A stretch of 6,327 nucleotides of DNA from Desulfomicrobium sp. (GTDB lineage: Bacteria; Desulfobacterota; Desulfovibrionia; Desulfovibrionales; Desulfomicrobiaceae), in contig DPKT01000301.1 of NCBI GenBank assembly GCA_003542385.1, positions 3,816 to 10,142 of the forward strand, in the 5' to 3' direction. Positions 1 through 5,588 of the stretch are shown here, one piece after another. The translations under genes were made by a program, and so were the position numbers. Numbering within the stretch: the first letter of the stretch is position 1; each line of letters opens with the position of its first letter. Below the pieces are notes generated by a model that did no database searches, was not told where the DNA came from, and saw only the letters and a program-made list of their open reading frames with translations.

Positions 1-224
1 GCCGCTTCGCCCTGCTCTTCAAGGAACTCGACGCCGACGACGGCGAGCTGACCCGCACCAGGAAGATCCGGCGCAAAGTCATCGGCGAGCGCTACGCCGA
101 GCTCATCGCGGCGCTGTACGACGGCACGGGCGCCACGGACCTGTGCATCGCCATCACCTACCAGGACGGCTCCCGCCGCGAGATGACGGGCAGCATCTGC
201 ATCCGCGACGTCGGACGCGCGTGA
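1..224 (+). CDS. Acyl-CoA synthetase (AMP-forming, long-chain type), C-terminal fragment
   Basis: Only the last 73 codons are present, read from position 3 to a TGA at 222-224; the start lies outside the window. The piece resembles the mobile C-terminal subdomain of AMP-forming acyl-CoA synthetases of the long-chain (FadD/ACSL-like) type. The visible stretch ELTRTRKIRRKVI matches the A10 region, usually ELTPTLK-like, in which a lysine (here AAG at 63-65) orients the acyl and adenylate groups. It is followed by a helix (RYAELIAALYDG) and a short beta-rich tail ending IRDVGRA. The enzyme would be cytoplasmic and form acyl-CoA from a carboxylic acid, ATP and CoA. Only 10 bases separate its stop from livH, so the two genes are probably co-transcribed. 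The family call is fairly sure. Chain length or aromatic specificity cannot be read from this fragment. Confidence 0.8.
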   Translation, partial: RFALLFKELDADDGELTRTRKIRRKVIGERYAELIAALYDGTGATDLCIAITYQDGSRREMTGSICIRDVGRA

Positions 225-234
225 GGAACGGACA

Positions 235-1122
235 ATGGAATACTATCTCCAGCTCATCATAAACGGCCTCGTGGTCGGCTCCATCTACAGCCTGGTGGCC
301 CTGGGTTTCGTCATCATCTTCAAGGCCACCAAGGTCGTGAACTTCGCCCAGGGCGAACTGGTCATGGTCGGGGCCTACGTCTGCTTCGCCCTGACGGTGC
401 AGTTCCAGCTGCCCTTCCTGGCCTCCTTCCTGCTGACCCTGGCCTTCTCCATCGTCCTGGCCACGGCCGTGGAGCGCCTGATCCTGCGGCCGCTCATCGG
501 CGAGCCCATCATCTCGGTCGTCATGGTCACCATCGGCCTGTCGTCCATGCTCAAGTCCTTCGTGCAGATGGTCTGGGGCACGCAGATCCAGGTCTTCCCG
601 GCCATCCTGCCCCAGGAGCCCTACATGCTCCTGGGCCTGCCCATCGCGCCGGTCTACGTCGCGGCCTTCGGGCTCTCGGCGTTGCTCTTCGGGGTCTTCA
701 GCCTGTTCTTCAAGTTCTCGTCCCTGGGGATAGCCATGCGCGCCACGGCCTTCGACCAGCAGGCGGCCCAGTCCATGGGCATCGGCATCAAGTCCATCTT
801 CGCCCTGTCCTGGTGCATCGCGGCCGTGGTTTCGAGCATCGGCGGCATCATCCTCGGCAACATCAACGGCATCAACGCCCAGCTCGGGCACCTGGGACTC
901 AAGGTCTTCCCGGCCGTGATCCTGGGCGGCCTGGACAGCCTGCTGGGCGCGGCCCTGGGGGGGCTGATCATCGGGGTACTGGAGAACATCTGCGAAGGCG
1001 CGGCCAAGGACCTCCTGGGCCTGGGCGGCTTCAAGGAGGTGGCCTCCTTCCTGATCCTGGTCGTCATCCTCATGGTCAAGCCCTACGGACTCTTCGGAAC
1101 CAAGGAGATCGAACGCGTATGA
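235..1122 (+). CDS. livH: Branched-chain amino acid-type ABC transporter permease, LivH family
   Basis: This 295-residue inner-membrane protein is one of two permease halves of a HAAT-type ABC importer. It opens with the family hallmark NGLVVGSIYSLVALGFVIIF (residues 10-29) followed by KVVNFAQGELVMVGAY (33-48), as in LivH. About eight hydrophobic segments are visible, roughly at 6-29, 39-55, 60-80, 92-112, 138-159, 187-208, 222-250 and 268-283. The cytoplasmic loop at about 169-184 (RATAFDQQAAQSMGIG) is the EAA-like loop that should dock on an ABC ATPase. Length is normal for the family. The ATG at 235 has a GAGG at 223-226, 8 bases upstream. The stop overlaps the livM start (ATGA at 1119-1122), so the two permeases are probably translationally coupled. 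The family is clear. The substrate is not, because neighbouring CoA-ligase genes point to a carboxylic acid as a possible alternative to leucine, isoleucine or valine. Confidence 0.93.
   Translation: MEYYLQLIINGLVVGSIYSLVALGFVIIFKATKVVNFAQGELVMVGAYVCFALTVQFQLPFLASFLLTLAFSIVLATAVERLILRPLIGEPIISVVMVTIGLSSMLKSFVQMVWGTQIQVFPAILPQEPYMLLGLPIAPVYVAAFGLSALLFGVFSLFFKFSSLGIAMRATAFDQQAAQSMGIGIKSIFALSWCIAAVVSSIGGIILGNINGINAQLGHLGLKVFPAVILGGLDSLLGAALGGLIIGVLENICEGAAKDLLGLGGFKEVASFLILVVILMVKPYGLFGTKEIERV
1102..1107 (+). promoter_or_regulatory. Ribosome binding site of livM inside the end of livH
   Basis: AAGGAG lies in the last codons of livH, 11 bases before the ATG at 1119. The spacing is slightly long. 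It would be closer to optimal for 1119 than for the in-frame ATG at 1125 (17 bases), which supports the upstream start and the ATGA overlap. Confidence 0.6.
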
Positions 1123-2168
1123 GCATGCACAAGTGCGGCCTCTTCTACACGACCTACGCCGCCGAGGACGGGCTCTTCCGCTCGCGGTTCCAGAAGCTCT
1201 GCATGGGCCTTTTCCTCGCTGTCTTGCTGGCGGTTCCCCAGCTGGTGGACTCCTACGCCGTGTCCATCTTGAACCTCATCCTCATCGCCGTCATCGGCGC
1301 AGTGTCCCTGAACCTGCTGACGGGCATGTGCGGCCAGATGTCCCTGGGCCACGGGGCCTTCGTCGGCGTGGGCGCCTACGGCGCGGCCATCCTGTCCAAC
1401 GCGGGCGCGCCCTTCGTCGCCGCGCTCCTGGGCGGCGGGGCCATATCGGCCATGGTCGGCATGGTCTTCGGCATCCCGTCCCTGCGCCTCAAGGGCATCT
1501 ACCTGGCCATCTCGACCCTGGCCGCCCAGCTCATCCTCGAATACGTCTTCCTGCACGCGTCCTCCCTGACGGGCGGCGCCAACGGCCTGCCCGTCAGTCC
1601 ACCGCAGATCCTGGGCTTCGCCTTCGACACCGACGCGCGCATCTTCTACCTCATCCTGGCCGTGACGGCCCTGTGCGTCCTGGCCGTGACCAACGTCAGC
1701 CGCACCCGCCACGGCCGCGCCTTCGTGGCCATCCGCGACTACCACCAGTCGGCCGAGAACGTCGGCGTGAACCTGTTCGCCTACAAGCTGCAGGCCTTTG
1801 GCCTGAGCTCCTTCCTGGCCGGCGTCGCGGGCGGGCTGTGGTCGCACTACACCATGTACATCACGCCCGAGCAGTTCTCCATGGGGCTGTCCATCAGCTA
1901 CCTGGCCATGATCATCATCGGCGGCATGGGCTCCGTCATCGGCTCCATCTTCGGGGCCGTGTTCATCACCCTGCTGCCGGAGATGCTGAACCTGCTCGTT
2001 TCGTCCCTGGGGGGCATCGCCCCGGACCTGAGCGCCGTCATCGTGCCCATGAAGGAAGGGGTCTTCGGGCTGATGCTGGTGCTCTTCCTCATCTTCGAGC
2101 CCGAAGGCCTGGCCCGCAAGTGGCGGCTGACCAAGGCCTACTGGAAGCTGTACCCCTTTGCATACTGA
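1119..2168 (+). CDS. livM: Branched-chain amino acid-type ABC transporter permease, LivM family
   Basis: This is the second permease half, 349 residues. The LivM signature is clear at residues 64-87: LNLLTG, then GQMSLGHGAFVGVGAY. Hydrophobic segments follow at about 30-68, 98-118, 126-145, 175-192, 228-245, 258-290 and 314-328, and the EAA-like loop is at about 200-218 (RAFVAIRDYHQSAENVGVN). The start ATG at 1119 overlaps the livH stop and has AAGGAG at 1102-1107; an ATG two codons later (1125) is also possible. A much longer reading frame continues upstream from 1119, but it lies inside livH and is a shadow. Two details differ from plain LivM: a polar 28-residue N-terminal segment before the first membrane helix (CGLFYTTYAAEDGLFRSRFQ), and a basic/aromatic C-terminal tail (KWRLTKAYWKLYPFAY). 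Such ends are familiar to me from LivM proteins encoded beside acyl-CoA synthetases; that link is from memory and unchecked. Confidence 0.92.
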   Translation: MSMHKCGLFYTTYAAEDGLFRSRFQKLCMGLFLAVLLAVPQLVDSYAVSILNLILIAVIGAVSLNLLTGMCGQMSLGHGAFVGVGAYGAAILSNAGAPFVAALLGGGAISAMVGMVFGIPSLRLKGIYLAISTLAAQLILEYVFLHASSLTGGANGLPVSPPQILGFAFDTDARIFYLILAVTALCVLAVTNVSRTRHGRAFVAIRDYHQSAENVGVNLFAYKLQAFGLSSFLAGVAGGLWSHYTMYITPEQFSMGLSISYLAMIIIGGMGSVIGSIFGAVFITLLPEMLNLLVSSLGGIAPDLSAVIVPMKEGVFGLMLVLFLIFEPEGLARKWRLTKAYWKLYPFAY

Positions 2169-2172
2169 CGCG

Positions 2173-2190
2173 CCGGCAATGACAAGCCGG
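2173..2190 (+). other. Small hairpin between livM and the binding-protein gene
   Basis: CCGGC (2173-2177) can pair with GCCGG (2186-2190) around an 8-base loop AATGACAA. With only 5 base pairs this is weak. It begins a few bases after the livM stop and is not followed by a clean T run (only CCTTTTGCC), so it is not a normal terminator. It could modestly slow 3' decay of livHM mRNA or be chance in GC-rich DNA. Confidence 0.25.
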
Positions 2191-2220
2191 GGAAACCTTT
2201 TGCCGCATCCGGAGTAACCC

Positions 2221-3378
2221 ATGAAAAAGCTTCTCCTCCTGACCGTCCTGGCCCTCGCGGCCACCGTCGGCACCGCCTCGGCCGCCTACAAGGTCGGGCT
2301 GCTGTCCGACCTGACCGGCGCCACCTCCAGCGTCGGCACACCCTACGCCGAGGGCATCAAGGCCTACGTGGCCTGGCTGAACGAGAACGGCGGCATCGGC
2401 GGCGAGCCCGTGGAGCTCATCCAGGTCGACTACGCCTACAACGTGCAGCAGGCCCTGGCCGCCTACAAGCGCTTCACCTCCGAGGGCATCGTGGCCATGC
2501 AGGGCTGGGGCACGGGGGACACCGAGGCATTGGTCAAGTTCGTGGCCAAGGACAAGATCCCGGTCTTCTCGGCCTCCTACTCGGCCCACCTCATGGACCC
2601 TGCCAAGGCGCCCTACAACTTCACCGCCGCCGCCGACTACTCGACCATGGGCCGCGCGGGCCTCAACTACCTGCGCGAAACCTGGAAGGATTCCCGCGCG
2701 CCGAAGTTGGCCTTCATGTTCCCGGACAACCCCTACGGCACCGCCCCCATCCCGGCCATGGAGGAATACGCCAAGGAACTGGGCTTCGAGATCGTCGGCA
2801 AGGAGAACGTGGACCTCAAGGCCATCGACGCCACCCCGCAACTCCTGAGCCTCAAGAAGGCCGAGCCCGACTTCGTCTGGACCGGCGGCACCACGCCTTC
2901 CACGGCCGTCATCATGAAGGACGCCCAGAAGCTCGGCATGACCTGCACCTTTTTCAGCAACATCTGGAGCAGCGACGAGAACATCTTCAAACTGGCCGGC
3001 GACGCGGCCACCGGACACTTCGGCCTGCAGGGCGCGGCCATCTACGGCCAGCCCTCGGCCGGCATGGACCTGATCCGAAAGATCACCAAGGGCGAGCCGC
3101 AGATGACCCACTACGTGCGCGGCTTCGTCTCGGCCATGGTCATGTGCGAAGGCATGAAGATGGCCAAGGCGGCGGGCGAGGTCACGGGCGAGAGCATCAA
3201 GGCGGCCCTGGAGACCATGCGCGACTTCGACCCCATGGGCCTGGCCCCGGCCGTCAGCTACTTCCCCGACGACCACCGGCCCAACCTGTCCGTCAACATC
3301 TGCACCTTCAAGGACGGCAAGCTCGAGTTCGTGAAGACCACGGTCCTCGAACGCAAGAAGGAATGGCTCGGACTCTAA
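2221..3378 (+). CDS. Periplasmic substrate-binding protein of a HAAT-type ABC importer (LivK-like)
   Basis: This 385-residue protein is a type I periplasmic binding protein (Peripla_BP_6 / receptor family ligand-binding region), which would capture the solute and deliver it to LivHM. A Sec signal peptide is plain: MKK, a hydrophobic core LLLLTVLALAATVG, then TASAA with cleavage likely after residue 21 or 22. There is no lipobox cysteine, so a soluble periplasmic protein is expected. The mature chain starts YKVGLLSDLTGATSSVGTPY, the usual first strand and ligand loop of the fold; NENGGIGG (about 55-62) and QGWGTGDTEAL (about 97-107) are further family-like stretches. Length is normal for LivK homologues. 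GGAG at 2211-2214 lies 6 bases before the ATG. A strong hairpin directly after the gene may raise its mRNA level relative to the membrane and ATPase genes. The ligand cannot be read from sequence; amino acids, aromatic acids and short or fatty acids are all possible. Confidence 0.92.
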   Translation: MKKLLLLTVLALAATVGTASAAYKVGLLSDLTGATSSVGTPYAEGIKAYVAWLNENGGIGGEPVELIQVDYAYNVQQALAAYKRFTSEGIVAMQGWGTGDTEALVKFVAKDKIPVFSASYSAHLMDPAKAPYNFTAAADYSTMGRAGLNYLRETWKDSRAPKLAFMFPDNPYGTAPIPAMEEYAKELGFEIVGKENVDLKAIDATPQLLSLKKAEPDFVWTGGTTPSTAVIMKDAQKLGMTCTFFSNIWSSDENIFKLAGDAATGHFGLQGAAIYGQPSAGMDLIRKITKGEPQMTHYVRGFVSAMVMCEGMKMAKAAGEVTGESIKAALETMRDFDPMGLAPAVSYFPDDHRPNLSVNICTFKDGKLEFVKTTVLERKKEWLGL

Positions 3379-3387
3379 CGAAAACCA

Positions 3388-3414
3388 GGGCGGGGGCGCC
3401 CGGCGTCCCCGCCC
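3388..3414 (+). other. Strong GC-rich intercistronic hairpin after the binding-protein gene
   Basis: GGGCGGGGGC (3388-3397) pairs with GTCCCCGCCC (3405-3414) over 10 base pairs, one of them G-T, around a 7-base loop GCCCGGC. It begins 10 bases after the TAA of the binding-protein gene. No T run follows (GTGCGAAACG), so a factor-independent terminator is unlikely. Hairpins in this place are known in other importer operons to block 3' exonuclease and keep binding-protein mRNA in excess. That role is inferred here. Confidence 0.6.
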
Positions 3415-3443
3415 GTGCGAAACGAATTCCGTAACGCGGAACT

Positions 3444-3448
3444 GAAGG
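3444..3448 (+). promoter_or_regulatory. Ribosome binding site that sets the livF start
   Basis: GAAGG lies 5 bases before the ATG at 3454. The reading frame stays open upstream to a GTG at 3415, but that GTG directly follows the 3388-3414 hairpin and has no purine-rich site before it. The added 13 residues also precede the normal LivF N-terminus. The ATG at 3454 is therefore preferred. Confidence 0.65.
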
Positions 3449-3453
3449 CATCC

Positions 3454-4251
3454 ATGAACATTCTCCAAGTCATGAACCTGGAAGTGGTCTACAACGACGT
3501 GGTCCTGGTCTTGAAAGGCCTTTCCCTGGACGTGGCCGCCGGCAGCATCACCACGCTCCTGGGCGCCAACGGAGCGGGCAAGTCCACGACGCTCAAGGCC
3601 GTCTCGGGTCTTTTGGCCGGGGAAAACGGCAAGGTCACGTCCGGATCGGTCCTGTACGACGGCGTCGACACGGTGCGCCTGAGCCCCGAGAAGCTGGTCC
3701 GGGCCGGCGTCTTCCAGGTCATGGAAGGCCGGCGCATCTTCGAGGACCTCACGGTGGAGGAGAACCTGCGCTGCGGGGCCTACACCCAGCCCGCGCGCCT
3801 TTTTGCGCACAACGCCGAAAAAGTGTATTCGTACTTCCCGAGGCTGCGGGAACGCCGCCACCAGCTGGCCGGCTACATGTCCGGCGGCGAGCAGCAGATG
3901 CTGGCCATCGGGCGCGCGGTCATGGCCTGCCCCAAGCTCCTGCTCCTGGACGAGCCGTCCCTGGGCCTGGCGCCCCTGCTGGTGGAGGAGATCTTCGACA
4001 TCGTGCGGCGGATCAACAAAACCGAGGGCGTGAGCGTCCTGCTGGTCGAGCAGAACGCGCGCATGGCCCTGTCCCTGGCGGACTACGGCTACATCATGGA
4101 GAACGGGCGCATCGTCATGGACGGCAAAGGCGAGGACCTGTTGCGCAACCCCGACGTGCAGGAGTTCTACCTGGGCCTCGGGCACGGCGGCGAGAAGCGC
4201 AGCTACCACGACGTCAAGCACTACCGCCGCCGCAAGCGCTGGCTGGGCTGA
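3454..4251 (+). CDS. livF: ABC transporter ATP-binding protein, LivF family
   Basis: This 265-residue cytoplasmic ATPase would power the LivHM importer together with a LivG partner. All ABC motifs are visible: Walker A GANGAGKST (37-45), Q-loop glutamine at 88 (FQVMEGRR), signature MSGGEQQ (142-148), Walker B LLLLDEPS (162-169) with the catalytic glutamate E167, and the D-loop SLGLAP. The switch position is glutamine in LVEQN (197-201), normal for LivF. The stretch EGRRIFEDLTVEENL is typical of LivF and not LivG. LivF is usually about 235-240 residues; this one carries about 25 more, a basic tail GGEKRSYHDVKHYRRRKRW at the C-terminus. The start at 3454 is chosen for its Shine-Dalgarno site and because the family begins at this point. 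The 75-base gap before it holds the strong hairpin. The family call is very secure; the substrate is open. Confidence 0.94.
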   Translation: MNILQVMNLEVVYNDVVLVLKGLSLDVAAGSITTLLGANGAGKSTTLKAVSGLLAGENGKVTSGSVLYDGVDTVRLSPEKLVRAGVFQVMEGRRIFEDLTVEENLRCGAYTQPARLFAHNAEKVYSYFPRLRERRHQLAGYMSGGEQQMLAIGRAVMACPKLLLLDEPSLGLAPLLVEEIFDIVRRINKTEGVSVLLVEQNARMALSLADYGYIMENGRIVMDGKGEDLLRNPDVQEFYLGLGHGGEKRSYHDVKHYRRRKRWLG

Positions 4252-4268
4252 AGCGGATCAACCAGACC

Positions 4269-4292
4269 GGGCAGCGCCCTTGGGCGCGTCCC
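4269..4292 (+). other. Imperfect hairpin before the PaaK-like gene
   Basis: GCGCC (4274-4278) pairs with GGCGC (4283-4287) around CTTG, and an outer GGG (4269-4271) can pair with CCC (4290-4292) across a 2x2 internal loop. It lies 17 bases after the livF stop. A T5 run occurs at 4309-4313, but 16 bases beyond the stem and just before the GGAG ribosome site, so a standard terminator is unlikely. It may be a processing or stability element; the evidence is structural only. Confidence 0.35.
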
Positions 4293-4322
4293 CACCCCAC
4301 ACATCCACTTTTTGGAGCGCCC

Positions 4323-5579
4323 ATGGACAGAACACAGGGCTTCTACCACGATCACGAGACGGAATCGGCCCCTGCCCGGGCCAACAGGCAATGGCAGGCC
4401 CTGGAGGCCGTGGTGGCCAGGGCGGCGTCCTTCGACGGCGAGTTCCGCGAGCGCCTGGCCGGCGCGAGCATCGTACCCGACGAGATCCGCTCCCTGGAAG
4501 ACTTCACCTCCATCCCCGTCCTGCGCAAGAAGGACCTCTCCCGACTGCAGCGCGAGAAGGGCCTGTCCTGGTTCCTGTCCTGCGCGCCCGGCGAGCTGTC
4601 GCGCATCTACCAGTCGCCGGGTCCCATCTACGACCCCGAGGGCCGCTCCCCCGACTACTGGGGCTGGGCCCAGGCCTTCTACGCCGCGGGCTTCCGCGCC
4701 GGGGACCTGGTGCAGATGACCTTCAGCTACCACCTCACGCCCGCCGGCCTCATGCTGGAAGAGCCCCTGCGCGCCCTGGGCTGCGCCGTGATTCCGGCCG
4801 GACCCGGCAACACGGCCGTCCAGCTCCAGCTCATGGAGGAACTGCCCGTGACGGGCTTCGTGGGCATGACCAGCTTCCTGAAGACTCTGGGCGAGAAGGC
4901 CATGGAGAAGGGCCTCGACCCGAAGAGGGATTTCCGGCTCCGGGTGGCCATGGTCGCCGCCGAACGCCTGCCCGAGAGCCTGCGCAAGGAGGTCCAGGAC
5001 ATGTTCGGCATGGTCGTCCGCCAGGGCTACGGCACGGCCGACGTGGGCTGCATCGCCTACGAGTGCATGGCCCTGGGCGGCATGCACCTGGCCGAGCGCT
5101 GCTTCGTGGAGATCTGCGACCCGGCCACGGGCCGGCCAGTGCCTGCGGGCGAGATGGGCGAGGTCGTGGTCACGCCCTTCACCCTGGACTACCCCCTGGT
5201 GCGCCTGGCCACGGGCGACCTCTCGCGCCTGTCCGAGGCCCCCTGCGTCTGCGGCCGCACGGCCCCCAAGCTCATGGGCATCCTCGGCCGCGTCGACGAC
5301 ACGGCCAAGGTGCGCGGCCAGTTCATCTACCCGTCCCAGGTGGCGCAGGCCATGCGCGGCTTCCCGCAGATCCTGCGGCATCAGGTCGTGGTCGGCAATG
5401 CGGGGGGCAAGGACAGCCTGGTCCTGCGCATCGAGACCAACGGCCCCGTGGATACCGCTGCCGTCGCCGCGGCCTTCCAGGAGACGGCCAAGCTCCGGCC
5501 CGCGGTGACGGTCCTGGGCCTGGGCGAAACGATCCCCGAAGGGTCCCCGGCCCTCGTGGACGAACGCTCGTACGAGTAG
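4323..5579 (+). CDS. PaaK-like adenylate-forming enzyme (phenylacetate-CoA ligase family), catalysis uncertain
   Basis: This 418-residue cytoplasmic protein resembles the phenylacetate-CoA ligase (PaaK) branch of the adenylate-forming superfamily, whose members join a carboxylic acid, often aromatic, to CoA via an acyl-AMP. Visible motifs are the A5-like RQGYGTADVG (233-242), A7 RLATGD with D299, and A8 GRVDDTAKVRGQFIYPSQ (322-339), which is the PaaK form. C248, H255, C308 and C310 (the CxCGR stretch) are placed as in PaaK-like proteins and could form a metal site (inference). Length is close to PaaK (about 430-440). Two features look wrong for a standard ligase: the phosphate loop, normally SSGTTGKP-like, reads QSPGPIYDPEG (97-107), and the C-terminus IPEGSPALVDERSYE lacks the expected A10 lysine. 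It may be a divergent ligase or may have lost adenylation. The ATG at 4323 has GGAG at 4314-4317. It lies 71 bases after livF and 9 before the regulator gene, consistent with one operon. Confidence 0.8.
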   Translation: MDRTQGFYHDHETESAPARANRQWQALEAVVARAASFDGEFRERLAGASIVPDEIRSLEDFTSIPVLRKKDLSRLQREKGLSWFLSCAPGELSRIYQSPGPIYDPEGRSPDYWGWAQAFYAAGFRAGDLVQMTFSYHLTPAGLMLEEPLRALGCAVIPAGPGNTAVQLQLMEELPVTGFVGMTSFLKTLGEKAMEKGLDPKRDFRLRVAMVAAERLPESLRKEVQDMFGMVVRQGYGTADVGCIAYECMALGGMHLAERCFVEICDPATGRPVPAGEMGEVVVTPFTLDYPLVRLATGDLSRLSEAPCVCGRTAPKLMGILGRVDDTAKVRGQFIYPSQVAQAMRGFPQILRHQVVVGNAGGKDSLVLRIETNGPVDTAAVAAAFQETAKLRPAVTVLGLGETIPEGSPALVDERSYE

Positions 5580-5588
5580 GGCACGCAC

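Noticed and set aside
1133..2182. A 349-codon + strand frame overlapping livM in another phase
   Set aside because: Its product is dominated by Arg, Pro, Gly and His, a typical out-of-frame reading of GC-rich DNA. LivM in the adjacent phase has full membrane and motif support.
2189..2204. Possible sigma-54 promoter before the binding-protein gene
   Set aside because: GG (2190-2191) and GC (2202-2203) have the exact 10-base spacing and TTTGC matches the -12 part, but the -24 part (GGGGAAA) is poor. Transcription would begin at about 2214, leaving no room for the ribosome site at 2211-2214.
1083..2273. A 396-codon minus-strand frame opposite livM, and similar minus-strand frames opposite livH (154-891, 654-1079)
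   Set aside because: LivH and LivM carry unmistakable signatures on the + strand. The antisense products are low-complexity and have no credible start sites.
3415..3453. Extended livF start at GTG 3415
   Set aside because: There is no ribosome site before it, it abuts the strong hairpin, and the added residues do not match the LivF N-terminus. ATG 3454 with GAAGG is better.
2089..4221. A 710-codon open frame on the minus strand
   Set aside because: It lies opposite the binding-protein and livF genes, which show clear family motifs. The translation is rich in Gly, His, Asp, Val and Gln with no recognisable fold, which is what the complement of GC-rich codons gives.
4269..4313. Factor-independent terminator between livF and the PaaK-like gene
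   Set aside because: The stem is imperfect and the T5 run lies 16 bases past it, next to the ribosome site. Termination would need the T run directly after the stem.
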